Source: Brevibacterium aurantiacum (GTDB lineage Bacteria > Actinomycetota > Actinomycetes > Actinomycetales > Brevibacteriaceae). Taken from it: a stretch of DNA of 64,000 bases. Numbering within the stretch: position 1 is the stretch's first letter; every line of letters starts with the position of its first letter. The position numbers were made by a program, and so were the translations under genes. Positions 17,147-26,147 of the stretch are shown here, piece by piece. Under the pieces are notes generated by a model that was not told where the DNA came from, searched no databases, and saw nothing but the letters and a program-made list of their open reading frames with translations. The stretch spans positions 145,309-209,308 of the forward strand of contig NZ_VLTK01000010.1 of assembly GCF_007558825.1 (NCBI RefSeq). Direction: 5' to 3'.

Positions 17147-19039
17147 TTGGCCAAGACGCCGCTTCAGACATTGAGAACTGCGCTGTGGCATTGGCGGAAG
17201 GGCGGGCTGTCCCAGCTGTCGACATGGAACCGTCGACGCTCGATATCTCAGGGTGCGGCAGAGGCCTCACCGCAGATTGCCACCGGATCGCTGTCCGAGG
17301 AAGTCCTGGCCGAGCTGTTTCCTCCCATGCCGGTTCCCGATCGCATCCCCGTGTTTGCGGACACTCGCGTCGGAGTCATCCTCGACGAGTTCTCGGCTCA
17401 GAGCTTCGGCTTCGAGTGGTCGACCATGGAACTCACTCGCACCGATTGGTCGCACCAACTCGATGGCCTCGACTTCGTCTTCGTCGAATCGGCGTGGAAC
17501 GGCAATGGCGGCGATTGGAAGTTCAAACTCAATGGTCCTTCCGGCCCAGGATCCGATGTCGTCGAACTGCTTACAGAATGCCGACGTCGAGGAGTGCCGA
17601 CTGTGTTCTGGAACAAGGAGGATCCGCCGCATTTCGAAGATTTCCTTCCGCTTGCAAAGCTCGTCGACGTCGTGTTCACCAGCGATGTCCGACTCGTCCC
17701 TGACTACCGTGCATTGTTGGGCCACGACCGGGTCGCAGTGCTCCCCTTCGCAGCCCAGCCCGCTATCCACAACCCGTCCAGACCCGCCAGGAATTTCGCG
17801 GCCCGTGATATTGCCTTTGCCGGGATGTACTTCGCGCACAAATACCCCGAACGCCGGGAACAGATGGATCTCCTTCTGGGTGCCGCCGAAAAGGTCTCGG
17901 GGCGGATGCAGCATGGGCTGGAGATCTTCTCCCGATTCCTCGGCGACGATGAGCGCTACCAGTTCCCGGGAGCTCTGGCCGATCGGGTAGTGGGCGGTCT
18001 CCCCTATTGGAACCTGCTCACCGCCTACAAACATTTCAAGGTGTTCCTCAATGTGAATTCGGTCGTCGACTCTCCCAGTATGTGCGCCCGTCGCATCTTC
18101 GAGATCTCGGCCGCCGGGACCCCCGTCGTGACGACTCCCAGCACGGCAACTCGAGAGTTCTTCCCGATCGAGGAAGTACCGCAGCCAGAGACCGCTGAAG
18201 AGGCGGAATGGACTCTGCGCGCCTACGTCCGCAGCCCAGAGCTGCGTGACCGGTCGGTGCATCTGGCCCAGCGGCGGATCTGGGCTGAGCACACCTACTC
18301 TCACCGGGCGATGACCGTCATGGATTCACTAGGAGTTGAATACGAGCACCCCTTCCCCTCCACCGTGTCAGCGGTGGTGTCGACGAACCGTCCGGACCGC
18401 CTCGGCGAGGTACTGACCACCCACGCTGCTCAGAACCACAGCGACAAGGAGCTCGTCCTTGTCGCCCACGGATTCGACGCGCCTGCCGATCTTCGGTCAC
18501 GAGCACAGAACCTCGGGATCGAGAATCTGCAGATCGTTGAAGTCCGAGACGACCAACCACTGGGAGTCTGTCTCAATCGGGGCATCGCTGCCGCCTCCGG
18601 CGACGTCATCGCGAAGATGGATGATGATGACGTCTACGGCGCCAACTACCTGGGTGACCAATTGGCCGCACTGCGGTATTCCGCAGCTGACCTCGTCGGA
18701 AAGCAGGCGCATTATCTGCACATGCTCGGCAGCGATATCGTTATCTGCAGGTTCCCGGAACGGGAACACAGGTTCACCGACCTTGTCATGGGTCCGACGC
18801 TGATGGCACGGAAGTCGACGCTTATGGCACATCAGTTTGCCGAGCGCACCCTGGGCGAGGACACAGACCTGCAAAAGCGGCTCATCACGGCTGGCGCCAG
18901 AATCTACTCGGCCGATCGATTCAACTTCGTCCAGATCCGGGGATCGCACTCGCACACATGGACTGTCGAGGACAACCTGCTGCTGGCCAATGGGGATGTC
19001 CACGCGTTCGGGTACGCGAAGGCGCACTACTGCTTCTGA
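17147..19039 (+). CDS. Two-domain glycosyltransferase (CgeB-like GT-B domain plus GT2-like domain), 630 aa
   Basis: The start is TTG, supported by AGAGGAA eight bases upstream. Residues about 60-400 form a CgeB/Glyco_trans_1_2-like GT-B unit: VFWNKEDPPHFEDF, YPERREQM and the C-terminal block FLNVNSVVDSPSMCARRIFEISAAGTPVVT, in which the invariant Glu follows the RxxFE pattern. Residues about 405-600 resemble a GT-A domain: SAVVSTNRP, the NRGIAAASGDVIAKMDDDDVY core with the DxD motif, and a late GEDTDLQKRL. The first 20 residues share a W-R-K/H-G-G pattern with the glycerophosphotransferase N-termini on the other strand. There is no signal peptide, so it should act in the cytoplasm. It is a paralogue of the 884-residue protein two genes downstream. 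Predicted role: adding one or two sugars to the polymer. Donor unknown. Confidence 0.78.
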   Translation: MAKTPLQTLRTALWHWRKGGLSQLSTWNRRRSISQGAAEASPQIATGSLSEEVLAELFPPMPVPDRIPVFADTRVGVILDEFSAQSFGFEWSTMELTRTDWSHQLDGLDFVFVESAWNGNGGDWKFKLNGPSGPGSDVVELLTECRRRGVPTVFWNKEDPPHFEDFLPLAKLVDVVFTSDVRLVPDYRALLGHDRVAVLPFAAQPAIHNPSRPARNFAARDIAFAGMYFAHKYPERREQMDLLLGAAEKVSGRMQHGLEIFSRFLGDDERYQFPGALADRVVGGLPYWNLLTAYKHFKVFLNVNSVVDSPSMCARRIFEISAAGTPVVTTPSTATREFFPIEEVPQPETAEEAEWTLRAYVRSPELRDRSVHLAQRRIWAEHTYSHRAMTVMDSLGVEYEHPFPSTVSAVVSTNRPDRLGEVLTTHAAQNHSDKELVLVAHGFDAPADLRSRAQNLGIENLQIVEVRDDQPLGVCLNRGIAAASGDVIAKMDDDDVYGANYLGDQLAALRYSAADLVGKQAHYLHMLGSDIVICRFPEREHRFTDLVMGPTLMARKSTLMAHQFAERTLGEDTDLQKRLITAGARIYSADRFNFVQIRGSHSHTWTVEDNLLLANGDVHAFGYAKAHYCF

Positions 19040-19188
19040 GCACCTCGGGTTCGTTTCCAGAGGTGGCGGGGAACTCTTCATGAGTGGAGAGTGAACTGTT
19101 GATGAAACCGATACGATCGCATGGTCTCCGCCGGTAGCGTGGCTGTGAGCTGTGAAGAATCCGCAGTGGAACGCAATCTGGAGCCCAC

Positions 19189-19524
19189 TTGAAAATCGCT
19201 AGCAACAACACCGAGGGTATCGATGTCGTCCGTCGCAATGTCGCCGCAATCATCGATGAAGCGTCGAAGTCAAACGTTGATCTCACGCAGGAACTCCTCA
19301 CAGCCTACGATCGTGAGTCGAAGCTGCTCGGTGGCATCCGCAAGCGTGAGAAGGAAATCGCTCGGTTGAGGTCCGAAGTGGCGAGGCGGGACGCGAAGCT
19401 CGCCTCGGTGACGGAACGCCTTGAGCGCCTCCTCGAGTCGAAGGCCATGCGAGTCCAGCGGGCCTATTGGAGACTGCGACGTCCACACGGCAGCGGCGCT
19501 CGCTTCGAACGGGCTGTCAAGTGA
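19189..19524 (+). CDS. Small coiled-coil protein, 111 aa
   Basis: Most of the protein is predicted from its heptad-like pattern to be helical: the central part (about 35-85) is dense in Lys, Arg, Glu and Leu and reads as a coiled coil, and it ends in a basic tail containing AYWRLRRPHG. The start is TTG at 19189 with GGAG upstream. Its TGA stop overlaps the GTG start of the next glycosyltransferase (GTGA at 19521-19524), which supports real, coupled translation. Similar coiled-coil segments are often fused to bacterial surface-polymer glycosyltransferases, where they act as length rulers or oligomerisation handles; here it appears as a separate subunit. That role is inference. No enzymatic motif is present. 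Confidence 0.62.
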   Translation: MKIASNNTEGIDVVRRNVAAIIDEASKSNVDLTQELLTAYDRESKLLGGIRKREKEIARLRSEVARRDAKLASVTERLERLLESKAMRVQRAYWRLRRPHGSGARFERAVK

Positions 19525-22175
19525 AGGACTCAGAGGTCAAGCGCAGGCAGGATCAGATCGGTCAGCGAGTCCAAGAACTCAAGTCGTTGCGGACATCGCA
19601 GAAGGCCCTCCGCGACCACACGAACTCCGGCTACTTCCTCGACGGACTGCTAGGTCACCACCCGTACCTCGTTCAGGCAAGGACCAGGGCCGAGTATCTC
19701 GAGCGCTACGAATCGTTTGCAGGCCCGGTCGAGGACAAGATCTCCAGCCTCATCGCGGAGTCACAGAAACTGCCGGTCGTTACCGGGCAGCGCTGGGACA
19801 CTCGACGTGATCTGCGAATCGGCATCATCGCCGACCGCTTCCTCTTCGACTCGCTCAAAGATGCCGCGCATTTCGTGCCGATCGACCCCGACGGCAGTGA
19901 GGAGCAGATGGAAGAGCTCGACCTCCTGCTCATCACCTCGGCCTGGCGTGGGCTTGACGACGAATGGTTCAACGTTGCTTTGTCCGGTTCGCCTGCTAGG
20001 TATTCGCTGGAGACGTCAATCGTGCCCCTGGCCCGGGAACGCGGAATCCCCATTGCGTTCTACTCGAAAGAGGATCCGCCGAACTACGCGCGATTCGCAT
20101 CGCTGGCGACGCTTGCCGATCATGTGTTCACGAGCGCGATCGAATGTGTCCCCAGATACCGCAGCTACCTCGGCCCAGAAGTGCCTGTCTCCGTACTACC
20201 GTTCGCAGTCAATTATGTTCATCACAATCCGCTTGGGTGCATGCGCCATCAGGAACGAGAATTCGTGTTCGCGGGTTCCTGGTTGGAACACAAGTATCCG
20301 GAGCGGAAATCAGCCGCCCTGCGGATCTTCGATGGGCTGCTCGAGGCCGGTGCCGATCTCACGATCGTCGACCGGAACCTGGAACTTGATGACGAGCGCT
20401 TCGCGAATCCCGAACGCTACCTCTTTCCAGAACGCTACCTTCCGCATCTGCACCGCCCGTTAGATCATGAAGTGCTGCTGGGTCTGCAGCGGCTGCTGCC
20501 GGTCAGCATCAACCTCAACTCGGTCACGGCCAGCCAGAGTATGTACGCCAACCGCGTCATCGAGCTCCAGGCGATGGGCACCTACATCGTGTCCAACTAC
20601 AACGCTGGGATGAATTCGCTCCACCCACAGGTGTGCATTCCTGACAGTGTCCTCGACATGAAGCAGACCTACCAGGCACTGACCCGGTCGAGCATCCGGC
20701 AGGCACAGGTGGCGGGCATCCGACATGCCTTCACCGACAACACCGCGTTCGACCGGATCGATACGATCGCCGAGGCAATGGGCCTGAGCAGTGGTGCACC
20801 CGAGCACACCGTCTACGTCACGGGACTCTCGGCTCACGAGTTCGAGGAGTTTCGCGCCACTCAGACCTATGCGGGTCAAGTGGAGAGCCTCGACACCGTG
20901 GGTGACAGCCATGCGGCAGGGCCCGACGGTGACGTCGTTCTTGATCTTGCGGGAAGCGCATGGGCCGGCCCGCACCTGGTCCAGGACGCCGTCAACGCCT
21001 TTCGGTATTCGGATGTCGACGAGGTTCTCATTCACCCGATTGATTCGGCTGACGACCTCTTTGAGTACGCCGATCGTGCGGAACGGTCCGGGTCCGAAGC
21101 CGACAACCGGCAGATTCGGGCCACGTGGGCACGGCAGGGGACCCGCCTCGGCGAGATTGAAGATGTGCCGCGTGCGGCATTGGCCATTGCCTCCGATCTC
21201 ATTGCTGATCGTGTCGAATCCATCACGGTCTCGGCTGAGCCTGAGATCAGCATCGTCGTGCCCGTGTACAACAACGGCCCGCATTTGAAGTTCAAGTGCT
21301 TCGAATCCCTTCGCCGATCTTCGATCTTCGATCGTGCCGAGGTGCTCCTCATCGATGACGGATCGACCGATCTTGAGACCGTGGCGATCCTTAACGAACT
21401 CGATCGCGCCTATCCCAACGTTCGAGTGCACCGGTTCCCGCCCGGTGGCTCAGGGAGTGCCTCCCGACCGCGGAACAAGGGCCTCGAGCTCACACGCACC
21501 CCGTATGTGACGTACCTTGACCCCGATAACGAACAGACGAACGACGGCTTCGCCGAGCTCCTCGCGATGGTCAAAGACAACGATTACCAGTTCGCCATCG
21601 GCAACATGGTGCGGTTCAAAGACAAACGCATCACAGTGAAGAACGCGCCCATCCTGCAACCCGTAGTCGGCGAGGACGGGGAACTGGGGGACAACGCACT
21701 CTCGCGGGTGAAGTTCCAGCCGATGAGCATCCAGGCCCTCGTCGCTGATACCCGATGGCTCAAAAGCCTGGGCATCTACCAGCCAGTGGGTGCTGTGGGA
21801 CAGGATTCGTACTTCTTCCAGCAGATGCTCTTCCATGCCAATCGAATCGGCCTGACGAACACGGCCATCCACACCTACTACGCCGCGGTGACGAATTCCA
21901 CGGTCAACGCCATCGGCCCCCGCTTCTATGAGAAATATCTGCCGCTGGAGGAGCACCGTGCCACCTGGCTGCGGGATGTGGGGCTGCTTGAGGACTACAA
22001 CGCGAAACGACTCGAGCCCTTCGTCAAGGGGTGGTTCGTCAAGAAGCTCGACTTCGTCGCACCCGAGGACCAAGCCGCATGTCGGGCGCTCATCCGTCAT
22101 CTGACGCGGTTCTACGGAAAGTCCACATGGACGGATCCGGACCTCGCCACGTTCCACTCAACGGCACATGGCTGA
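19521..22175 (+). CDS. Large two-domain glycosyltransferase (CgeB-like GT-B domain plus GT2 domain), 884 aa
   Basis: I use the GTG at 19521, which overlaps the upstream stop, instead of an ATG 18 codons earlier that would lie inside the small coiled-coil gene. The N-terminal 40 residues are charged and helical. The CgeB-like region (about 90-430) has FYSKEDPPNYARF, HKYPERKS and SINLNSVTASQSMYANRVIELQAMG, matching the paralogue at 17147. A spacer domain follows. From about 590 a clear GT2 domain is seen: ISIVVPVYNNG, LLIDDGSTD, NKGLELTRTPYVTYLDPDNEQ (DxD-like) and VGQDSYFFQQML. The end overlaps the next gene by eight bases. It is likely a cytoplasmic, possibly membrane-associated polymer glycosyltransferase with two active sites. 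Confidence 0.8.
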   Translation: MKDSEVKRRQDQIGQRVQELKSLRTSQKALRDHTNSGYFLDGLLGHHPYLVQARTRAEYLERYESFAGPVEDKISSLIAESQKLPVVTGQRWDTRRDLRIGIIADRFLFDSLKDAAHFVPIDPDGSEEQMEELDLLLITSAWRGLDDEWFNVALSGSPARYSLETSIVPLARERGIPIAFYSKEDPPNYARFASLATLADHVFTSAIECVPRYRSYLGPEVPVSVLPFAVNYVHHNPLGCMRHQEREFVFAGSWLEHKYPERKSAALRIFDGLLEAGADLTIVDRNLELDDERFANPERYLFPERYLPHLHRPLDHEVLLGLQRLLPVSINLNSVTASQSMYANRVIELQAMGTYIVSNYNAGMNSLHPQVCIPDSVLDMKQTYQALTRSSIRQAQVAGIRHAFTDNTAFDRIDTIAEAMGLSSGAPEHTVYVTGLSAHEFEEFRATQTYAGQVESLDTVGDSHAAGPDGDVVLDLAGSAWAGPHLVQDAVNAFRYSDVDEVLIHPIDSADDLFEYADRAERSGSEADNRQIRATWARQGTRLGEIEDVPRAALAIASDLIADRVESITVSAEPEISIVVPVYNNGPHLKFKCFESLRRSSIFDRAEVLLIDDGSTDLETVAILNELDRAYPNVRVHRFPPGGSGSASRPRNKGLELTRTPYVTYLDPDNEQTNDGFAELLAMVKDNDYQFAIGNMVRFKDKRITVKNAPILQPVVGEDGELGDNALSRVKFQPMSIQALVADTRWLKSLGIYQPVGAVGQDSYFFQQMLFHANRIGLTNTAIHTYYAAVTNSTVNAIGPRFYEKYLPLEEHRATWLRDVGLLEDYNAKRLEPFVKGWFVKKLDFVAPEDQAACRALIRHLTRFYGKSTWTDPDLATFHSTAHG

Positions 22176-23037
22176 GGCTGAAGAAGTCACAGCGCCTCCC
22201 GTCGAAAAGCTCGGAACGCTCATGCCAGGCGACCCTGTGACACGTCGTCCCGGGTGTTTCCAACGCTTTGATTTCCTTGCTGGCACAGTCACAGTGCCAG
22301 CAATGCTGTGGAGTCACCCCGAATCCACCGGAGCCCTGCTGATTGCGTTCAATGGCGCTGTTCGCCGAAAGAAGGCGAAGAATCCGGCGGAGATCTTCCA
22401 ACGCAGCACCTGGGTTCATGACATCGACTCTGATGTCCTCTTCCTTGCCGATCCGACCCTGCGTTCCGATAACCAGATCTCCATCGGTTGGGGGCAGGGC
22501 CAACCTGGCGCCTATGCGATTCCGGCGATGGCGCAGACCGCCTTCTCCGTGGCTGAGCACCTGGGGGTGGCCTCATCCAAGCGCGTCTACTACGGCAGCA
22601 GCGCCGGAGGCTTCCAGGCGCTCCAGGTCGCCGCCCGTGATTTCGGGTCCTGCGCACTGGTGAACAATGCTCAGATAGATTGGACGCTCTACGCACGGCA
22701 GAACGTTCAGGCAATCTGCCAGACTTCCTATCATGGCCGATCAGCTGCGGAGGTCACGAAAGCCTACCCCGACAGAACATCGGCGGCTCGTGCCTTTGGA
22801 GAATTCGAGAATGTTCCACGGACCAAATACCTCCTCAACACCGCCAGCCAGAACGATGCGGCCAAACAGCTGCCGGCTCTCGTGACTGAACTGGGAGCAG
22901 GCACCGCGCCTACCGGGCAACGAGTGGACGTTTCTATGTATGCCGACCCTGCTGGAGGACATAATCCTCTGCCGAAGTCGAGAACCATCACAGAGATCAA
23001 CCAGATGTTGAGTGAGGTGTCATCAGCTCATGAGTGA
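22168..23037 (+). CDS. Alpha/beta-hydrolase-like protein, 289 aa
   Basis: A nucleophile elbow is visible as YYGSSAGGFQAL (G143-S-S145-A-G147), followed by a strand/helix arrangement and a late His in ADPAGGHNPLP near 270, so a Ser-Asp-His triad is plausible. The GSSAGG form resembles a group of hydrolase or acyltransferase-like proteins found with surface glycosylation genes (Asp2-like proteins are one example). There is no signal peptide, so it should act on cytoplasmic intermediates. The gene overlaps its upstream and downstream neighbours by eight bases each. Its core matches the C-terminal half of the next protein. Esterase or O-acyltransferase activity on the polymer is a hypothesis; the family assignment is moderate. 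Confidence 0.68.
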   Translation: MAEAEEVTAPPVEKLGTLMPGDPVTRRPGCFQRFDFLAGTVTVPAMLWSHPESTGALLIAFNGAVRRKKAKNPAEIFQRSTWVHDIDSDVLFLADPTLRSDNQISIGWGQGQPGAYAIPAMAQTAFSVAEHLGVASSKRVYYGSSAGGFQALQVAARDFGSCALVNNAQIDWTLYARQNVQAICQTSYHGRSAAEVTKAYPDRTSAARAFGEFENVPRTKYLLNTASQNDAAKQLPALVTELGAGTAPTGQRVDVSMYADPAGGHNPLPKSRTITEINQMLSEVSSAHE

Positions 23038-24964
23038 CACGGACCAGACGCAGGTGTCGTTGGTCACGGCACTCGAACGCTCCAACGAGCTCATGGCCGA
23101 ACCCAATGCCGACCTGAGCCTCGCCGTGCAGAAGATCTCTGGAGAGCTCCGCGATGTCTCGTGGTCTAGTCTTGCGTGCCGGGTCCTGTTCCGCTGTGCT
23201 GTTCTCGAAGGCTCATCGAACCGTGCGCGGTTTGTGTCACTTGTGCTCAGCGCCCGGGGTCATGTTGAGACTGCTCGCCTCCTCGCCGACCACGGAGCGT
23301 CGTCTGGAGCGAAACCCTGGCAGAGACGCCGCTTGGCCGAAATCTGTGATATCCCAGCGAGTGTTGATCCTGCCGCCTCGAGTCGCGGCCGATTCTGTCT
23401 CGAGGTCGTTGATGACGGTCAGGTACGAATGAGCGAGGGCCCTGTGTCCGAGGCTGGGGTGCTCGCCCCTGTTGACAATCACTGCGAACGCGAAGGAGCA
23501 CCTTCCGTTCCCGACACCGGCTGGCTGCCGGACCTGATCACAGCGCTCGATCGCGAACCGATCGGCATCCACCACGACGTGCTCACAATCAAGATCGGCA
23601 ATGGAGAACACGCTCTTCGTTCACTGCGTTCCGTGCTCCCTGCCATCCAGCTGCTGCCCGTCGTCCCGGTTTTGTTGGCGTCGTCCGCAACTGCTGTCCC
23701 CGACATCATTGAGAGCCTCATCTCTATACGTGCGGACAGTCTCAGCCCGGTCATTGCCGCACCCACTCACTCAGGAGAGTACGGACTGATCACTGCAGGA
23801 GGCGGCGAACTCCTCGACGCGGGTCCAACCGAGGACCTGGTGCTGGGAACGGTTGACGACGTGGTCAGTGTTGCTTCCGCAGTGGGCTTGCTCGATCTCT
23901 ATGACTCACCGGTGCTGAACACTCAGCGAGCTGGGCTCGTCGAATCATTTCGCACTGAATCAGCCGCGTTATTGCCAGTCCAGAACTCCACTCGTGCATT
24001 CTCACGGGCCCTGCGTTTTCGCGGAACGTCTCGGACAACTTCACAGTTGAGAGCAAGGCTCATGGAACACCTCGTAGCTTCGGGATTCTCCGACGAGGCG
24101 CAAGCTCTCCTGAACACCGCTTTGCCGAGTGTCCGGGACCGTGTCCGCGGTGCATTGTCGATGCGGTCGGTGCCTGCTCAGGGACATCATGAGTTCGAGT
24201 CTGTCGACACTTTCGCTGGACCAGTCCCAGCAGAATCGAGCACCTACACCATCGCAGTCGGCGGCCTGCCGGTCGACCTGCGGTTCGACGACAGAGGCTT
24301 TGACACAACGGTCGTGTTCTTCCATCCAGCGATCACGAAGGCGGTCAAACGGTTTCCGTTGTTCTCGGGAGCGACGTTCTCCGAACATCTCAAGGCGAAC
24401 CGCCTCTTCGTCAGCGACCCGTCCCTTTATGTCGACCAACGACTGAAGCTTGGTTGGTATGCCGGCAATAAGCACCAACCGAAGTTGCAGGATGATCTGG
24501 CTGCAATCATTTCCAAGTTCGTAGCGCCCGAGCAGCGTCTCATCTTCTTCGGTGCCTCCGGAGGCGGATTCGCCTCACTGTTCTATTCGACGAAGTTCCC
24601 TGGCTCCATCGCTGTCCCGGTCAATCCGCAGACAATGATCGGAGCGTATGTGCCTGCGATCGTCAATCGATATCTGAGCTATGCATGGGATGGATCGGCT
24701 CTCGACGAGATTCCGGTCTGCACTGATGTTCGTGGGCTCTATCAGAACCCGGTCGACAATGTGGTGGTCTATGTGCAGAACTCAGGCGATAGCGATCACA
24801 TGGACAACCATTATGCGCCGTTCATGGATGCCCTGCCCAAGGACCATCGAGTATCTTCGCTGCTCGTCGACGCCGGCGAAGGACACGTTCCGCCGCCGCG
24901 TGATCAGCTAGGGCAGATTCTCGAAGAGGTCATCTGCGGGGCTTTCCCCGGAGAGCGTCCTTAG
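23030..24964 (+). CDS. Alpha/beta-hydrolase-like protein with N-terminal extension, 644 aa
   Basis: The C-terminal 260 residues carry a nucleophile elbow, FFGASGGGFASL (G508-A-S510-G-G512), and a late acidic/His region (GDSDHMDNHYAPF, then DAGEGHVPPP) that fits a Ser-Asp-His triad. Upstream blocks RLFVSDPSLY and LKLGWYAGN parallel LFLADPTLR and ISIGWGQGQ in the preceding protein, so the two are paralogues. The first 370 residues are Ala/Leu/Val-rich, without a recognised domain. I chose ATG at 23030 because it overlaps the upstream stop (ATGAGTGA). Its own TAG shares four bases with the stop of the convergent gene. Function is unknown; a polymer-modifying hydrolase or acyltransferase is a reasonable guess from context. 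Confidence 0.68.
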   Translation: MSDTDQTQVSLVTALERSNELMAEPNADLSLAVQKISGELRDVSWSSLACRVLFRCAVLEGSSNRARFVSLVLSARGHVETARLLADHGASSGAKPWQRRRLAEICDIPASVDPAASSRGRFCLEVVDDGQVRMSEGPVSEAGVLAPVDNHCEREGAPSVPDTGWLPDLITALDREPIGIHHDVLTIKIGNGEHALRSLRSVLPAIQLLPVVPVLLASSATAVPDIIESLISIRADSLSPVIAAPTHSGEYGLITAGGGELLDAGPTEDLVLGTVDDVVSVASAVGLLDLYDSPVLNTQRAGLVESFRTESAALLPVQNSTRAFSRALRFRGTSRTTSQLRARLMEHLVASGFSDEAQALLNTALPSVRDRVRGALSMRSVPAQGHHEFESVDTFAGPVPAESSTYTIAVGGLPVDLRFDDRGFDTTVVFFHPAITKAVKRFPLFSGATFSEHLKANRLFVSDPSLYVDQRLKLGWYAGNKHQPKLQDDLAAIISKFVAPEQRLIFFGASGGGFASLFYSTKFPGSIAVPVNPQTMIGAYVPAIVNRYLSYAWDGSALDEIPVCTDVRGLYQNPVDNVVVYVQNSGDSDHMDNHYAPFMDALPKDHRVSSLLVDAGEGHVPPPRDQLGQILEEVICGAFPGERP

Positions 24965-26136
24965 GCCACGTACAGAGGGTAGGAGAGCGTATTCACCGGG
25001 GTATCACCATTGAACTGTCGCAGTTCGATGCTCCACCGGGAGGCGCGAAAACCCTGCTCGATTGACCATGAGCCATCTTCGGCATCGCATACTGCTGTGC
25101 CCATCTGTTTGAAGTCTTTGTTCCCTCGTATCCAGAGCTCGATGCGGGTCCCCGGGGTACCGACACCGAGGAACACTCTGCGACCGGGCTTCATGCGTTT
25201 GTCCGGCAGTGGGGAGCGCACATAGAAGAATGGTTCGGAGTCACCGAAGATGTCGGAATTGATCCGAATGCACTTCTCCTTGACGTCCTGTGCCCGCTTC
25301 TTCAGGTCAGAAAGCTCGTACTGCTGGGGCTGGGTGCGCCGCCAGGTCAGCCCCATCGTCGCGGGGGTCGACTCATGATCACGCACACTGTTTTGGAACG
25401 CATCGAGGTCGATTCCGAATGGGTCGAGGTCCGACTGCTCGAGAGCACGCATCGAATCACCGAATCGAGCGATTCTGGAATCGTATTCCCCATCTCCCTG
25501 ACGGTGGTAGAGATAGAGCCAGTCATCGGTTCGAGATTCGACACTATGGGCCTGCCCGCCTCGTTGGACAGCCGTTCGCAACCACTTCCGATGTGAGGAA
25601 AGAATGAGGTTGCCGACCTCATCGGCAAAGCCGAAGAACGAGGAATTCGGAACATGGCTGGGATAGACGAGTTCACCACAGATTCCACGTGGCGCGTCAA
25701 TGCCCAGTCCTCGAGGAGTAGTAGCAACCTGCGCGCCGTTGGGGTGTTCGAATACCCCGAAGTGCGCGTCATGGAGCCGGGCAGAAATCGCGTCGTCGTC
25801 ATCGAGCATCTGTGCGTGCACGCGACAACGGGGGTGAGTCTCTGCCCGTATCGCCTCGCGGACTGCATCGCTGAGCCGAGAGTGATCAGGCACGAAGTGG
25901 AAGCGCACCCGTTCCGACAGATCGTGGGCATCGAATACGTCGTGAATGTCGCCGAGGATGTTCCACGGAAGATCTGAATCGACCAGGATTGCCCAGATCA
26001 GGTCCCGATCCCCCATGTGCGCGACGCTGGGGGCGGTGATGCAGTTGAAGAGCCCGAGCCGGGTCCTCCACCAGGCGGGGTCGAAGATTCCGACACCCAT
26101 ACGGGTGACGAGGACTGTGCGCGCCTCAACTGCCAT
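24961..26136 (-). CDS. Putative rhamnosyltransferase-family protein, 391 aa
   Basis: The N-terminus VLVTRMGVGIFDPAWWRTRLGLF, followed by WAILVDSDLPW and an acidic LDDDD at about 111-115, matches the family annotated as putative rhamnosyl transferase (PF11316 type), in which a DDD-like cluster replaces the DxD of GT-A enzymes. The C-terminal 100 residues (after about 290) look like a separate beta-rich module with FYVRSPLPDKRMKPGRRVFLGVGTPGT. The gene lies 11 bases downstream of the WecB gene and is probably co-transcribed with it. Its TAA overlaps the TAG of the convergent hydrolase gene, so there is no room for a terminator between the two operons. The sugar specificity suggested by the family name is not proven. 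Confidence 0.72.
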   Translation of the reverse strand: MAVEARTVLVTRMGVGIFDPAWWRTRLGLFNCITAPSVAHMGDRDLIWAILVDSDLPWNILGDIHDVFDAHDLSERVRFHFVPDHSRLSDAVREAIRAETHPRCRVHAQMLDDDDAISARLHDAHFGVFEHPNGAQVATTPRGLGIDAPRGICGELVYPSHVPNSSFFGFADEVGNLILSSHRKWLRTAVQRGGQAHSVESRTDDWLYLYHRQGDGEYDSRIARFGDSMRALEQSDLDPFGIDLDAFQNSVRDHESTPATMGLTWRRTQPQQYELSDLKKRAQDVKEKCIRINSDIFGDSEPFFYVRSPLPDKRMKPGRRVFLGVGTPGTRIELWIRGNKDFKQMGTAVCDAEDGSWSIEQGFRASRWSIELRQFNGDTPVNTLSYPLYVA

Positions 26137-26147
26137 CGTCTGGCCAG

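Noticed and set aside
17267..18304. Minus-strand frame of 345 codons inside the first two-domain glycosyltransferase
   Set aside because: Antisense shadow of a well supported gene; no start signal.
20460..21431. Minus-strand frame of 323 codons inside the large glycosyltransferase gene
   Set aside because: Shadow frame; the plus-strand protein has clear GT motifs over the same bases.
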